From: Holophagaceae bacterium UBA706
GTDB lineage: Bacteria; Acidobacteriota; Holophagae; Holophagales; Holophagaceae
NCBI GenBank assembly: GCA_002298155.1
Contig: DBME01000362.1
Span: 1 to 6,355, forward strand
Length of the DNA stretch: 6,355 nucleotides
Direction of reading: 5' to 3'
Shown here: piece by piece, positions 4,448-6,355 of the stretch
Numbering within the stretch: the stretch's first letter is position 1
How the letters are laid out: every line of letters begins with the position of its first letter
Position numbers and translations under genes: made by a program
Notes under the pieces: model-generated
The model's database searches: none
Seen by the model: only the letters and a program-made list of their open reading frames with translations
Told to the model about the DNA's origin: nothing

Positions 4448-6355
4448 TCAACTTTCCAGAGCAGGGACGCCTTTCAGCCGCCCCAGGAACCGGTCCTTGC
4501 CCCGCCGGCACCACCGGCTGAACCGGCCCATGTAGAGGTAGATGACCGGCGTTGTATACAACGTCAGGATCTGGCTGAAGATGAGCCCCCCTACGATGGC
4601 CAGGCCCAGGGGGCGTCGCAGTTCGGCCCCGGCGCCCCGGCCCAGGGCCAGGGGGAGGCCCCCCAGCAGGGCGGCCATGGTGGTCATGGTGATGGGCCGG
4701 AACCGCAGGAGGCAGGCCTGGAAGATGGCCTCCTCCGGGGTGAGCCCGTCCCGGCGCTCGGCCTCGATGGCGAAGTCGATCATGAGGATGGCGTTCTTCT
4801 TGACGATGCCGATGAGCAGGATGATGCCGATGAAGGCGATGAAGCTCAGTTCCGTGCCGGTGATCAGGAGGATCACCAGGGCCCCCACCCCCGCCGAGGG
4901 CAGGGTCGACAGGATGGTCACCGGATGGATCAGGCTTTCGTAGAGGATGCCCAGCACCAGGTACACGGCCAGGAACGCCGCCAGGAGAAGCACCGGCTCG
5001 TTGGCCAGGGAGGCCTTGAAGGCCTGGGCCGTCCCCATGAAGTTGCCCCGCATGGTGCTGGGCAGGCGGATCTCGTCCCTGGCCTTCTCGATGGCGTTCA
5101 CCGCGTCGCCGATGGCGACCCCGGGCGCGAGGTTGAAGGTCACCGTCACCGAGGGCAGCTGGCCCTGGTGGGCCACGGACAGGAGGGTCGTCTCCCGGGA
5201 GAACTTCGAGAAGGCCGAGAGGGGCACCAGGGCCCCCGTGGAGGACCGCACCTGGATCTTGTCCAGGGATTCGGGGTTCTGCCAGTGCTCGGGGGCCACC
5301 TCCAGCACCACGTGGTACTGGATGAGATCGGTGTACATGGTGGACACGGGCCGCTGCCCGAAAGCGTCGTAGAGGGTGTTGTCGATCATCTGCGGCGTCA
5401 CCCCCAGGCGGGCCGCGGTGGGGCGGTCCACCACCACGTTGGCCTGGAGTCCCTGGTTCTGCTGGTCCGTGTTGACGTCCACCAGCTCCTTCAGGGTCCG
5501 CAGCTTCTCGTAGACCACGGGGGCCCACTGGAAGAGTTCCTTGGAATCGTCGCCCTGGAGGGTGTACTGGAACTGGGCGTTGCCGCCCCGGCCACCGATG
5601 CGGATGTCCTGGACGGGCTGGAGGAAGAGACTGGCCCCGGGGACCTTGGCCAGCTTGCCCCGCAGGCGGTTGACGATCTGGTCGGCACTCACGTTGCGCT
5701 GGTCCACGGGCTTGAGGGCCAGGAACATGCGGCCGGTGTTGGTGGTGCCGCCACCCCCCACCGAGCCCGAGGCGCCGCTGATCGCCGGGTCCTCCTGGAC
5801 GATCTTCACGAAGTCCCGGAGGCGCAGCCGCATGGTCTGGAACGAGGTGGACTGGTCGGCCTGGATGCCGCCCATGATCCGCCCCGTGTCCTGCTGCGGG
5901 AAGAACCCCTTGGGGATGTTGTAGTACAGGATGCCGGTGGCCGCGGCGGTCGACAGGGCCACCATCAGGGTGGCGAACTTGTGTTTCAGGACCAGCGCGA
6001 GGCTCCGCTCGTACGCCCCCAGGATCCTGGCGAACCACCGCTCGGTGGCCAGGAACAGCCGCCCGTGGACCACCTCCCCCGGAGCCCGCAGGAGGCGGGC
6101 GCACATCATGGGGGTGGCCGTGAGGGAGACGACCATGGACATGAGGATGGACACGGACAGGGTGATGGCGAATTCCCGGAAGAGCCGCCCCACGATGCCG
6201 CCCATGAGCAGGATCGGGATGAAGACGGCGCAGAGCGAGATGCTGATGGACAGGACGGTGAAGCCGATCTCCTTGGCGCCCACCAGGGCGGCCTGCATGG
6301 GGCTCAGCCCCTTCTCCAGGTGCCGGGTGATGTTCTCCACCACCACGATGGCGTC
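4448..6355 (-). CDS. RND (HAE1 family) multidrug efflux permease, MdtB/MuxB-like, 5' partial
   Basis: The C-terminal 635 residues of an inner-membrane proton-driven efflux permease; the family is about 1030-1060 long, so roughly 400 N-terminal residues lie beyond the right edge. The visible part begins DAIVVVENI, in TM4, at the second of the two proton-relay aspartates (AcrB D408 equivalent). Then follow EIGFTVLSISISLCAVFIP (TM5), TM6 ending TPMMCARLL, TM7, the second periplasmic porter/docking loop (KGFFPQQDTGR to the Gly-rich segment and beyond), and TM8-TM12. GIVKKNAILMIDF in TM10 holds the conserved lysine (AcrB K940 equivalent), and RFRPITMTT is in TM11. Segments such as GRLFREFA, YESLIHPVTILSTLPSAGVGAL and AELRRPLG match E. 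coli MdtB better than AcrB, from memory. The partner adaptor and outer-membrane channel should be upstream, outside the window. The substrate is unknown. The frame is intact, ending at TGA 4448-4450. Confidence 0.95.
   Translation of the reverse strand, partial: DAIVVVENITRHLEKGLSPMQAALVGAKEIGFTVLSISISLCAVFIPILLMGGIVGRLFREFAITLSVSILMSMVVSLTATPMMCARLLRAPGEVVHGRLFLATERWFARILGAYERSLALVLKHKFATLMVALSTAAATGILYYNIPKGFFPQQDTGRIMGGIQADQSTSFQTMRLRLRDFVKIVQEDPAISGASGSVGGGGTTNTGRMFLALKPVDQRNVSADQIVNRLRGKLAKVPGASLFLQPVQDIRIGGRGGNAQFQYTLQGDDSKELFQWAPVVYEKLRTLKELVDVNTDQQNQGLQANVVVDRPTAARLGVTPQMIDNTLYDAFGQRPVSTMYTDLIQYHVVLEVAPEHWQNPESLDKIQVRSSTGALVPLSAFSKFSRETTLLSVAHQGQLPSVTVTFNLAPGVAIGDAVNAIEKARDEIRLPSTMRGNFMGTAQAFKASLANEPVLLLAAFLAVYLVLGILYESLIHPVTILSTLPSAGVGALVILLITGTELSFIAFIGIILLIGIVKKNAILMIDFAIEAERRDGLTPEEAIFQACLLRFRPITMTTMAALLGGLPLALGRGAGAELRRPLGLAIVGGLIFSQILTLYTTPVIYLYMGRFSRWCRRGKDRFLGRLKGVPALES

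Noticed and set aside
4347..6104. Long minus-strand frame overlapping the RND gene (585 codons)
   Set aside because: It is the out-of-frame reading of the RND gene, rich in Pro, Gly, Arg and His, without membrane segments.
1..6355. CRISPR arrays, tRNA or rRNA genes, insertion sequences, attachment sites
   Set aside because: No spaced direct repeats, cloverleaf-like segments, transposase motifs or terminal inverted repeats were seen on either strand.

Overview
The window is GC-rich bacterial chromosome with dense genes, short gaps, GTG as well as ATG starts, and long spurious open frames opposite the real genes, as expected at this base composition. A lineage such as Acidobacteriota (Holophagae/Geothrix-like) would fit the base composition and the mix of an MdtB-type efflux pump, a PAS-GAF-GGDEF protein and an acyl-CoA-type desaturase. 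That placement is inference only, because no marker gene is present.

Layout. (1) Positions 1-438, plus strand: the 3' end of a gene running in from the left, with a proline-only linker followed by an NTF2-like C-terminal domain. (2) Positions 428-2623, minus strand: three closely packed genes read right to left. They are a membrane fatty acid desaturase with an unusual Trp/Lys/Ala-rich helical tail, a 135-residue conserved-looking protein of unknown function whose start overlaps the desaturase stop (TGATG), and a small alpha/beta hydrolase 31 bp further on. The hydrolase and the NTF2-like gene converge and overlap by 11 bp. (3) Positions 2624-2760: a 137-bp gap acting as the leader of the desaturase cluster. 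It holds a 24-bp near-perfect AT-rich dyad, a weak promoter candidate, and a GC hairpin that abuts the Shine-Dalgarno sequence of the desaturase. (4) Positions 2761-4350, minus strand: a cytoplasmic PAS-GAF-coiled-coil-GGDEF diguanylate cyclase with intact active and inhibitory sites. (5) Positions 4448-6355, minus strand: the C-terminal 60% or so of an RND multidrug efflux permease, closest in remembered sequence to MdtB/MuxB, cut by the right edge inside TM4 at the proton-relay aspartates.

The desaturase cluster looks like a membrane-lipid modification unit: the desaturase introduces a double bond into acyl chains, and the hydrolase could act on an acyl ester or a related substrate. The link is by proximity and coupling only. 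The cyclase lies 97 bp downstream of the RND gene, on the same strand and with no convincing terminator between, so read-through is possible. Most of the window is ordinary. The most unusual parts are the desaturase tail, the desaturase control region and the small unknown protein.
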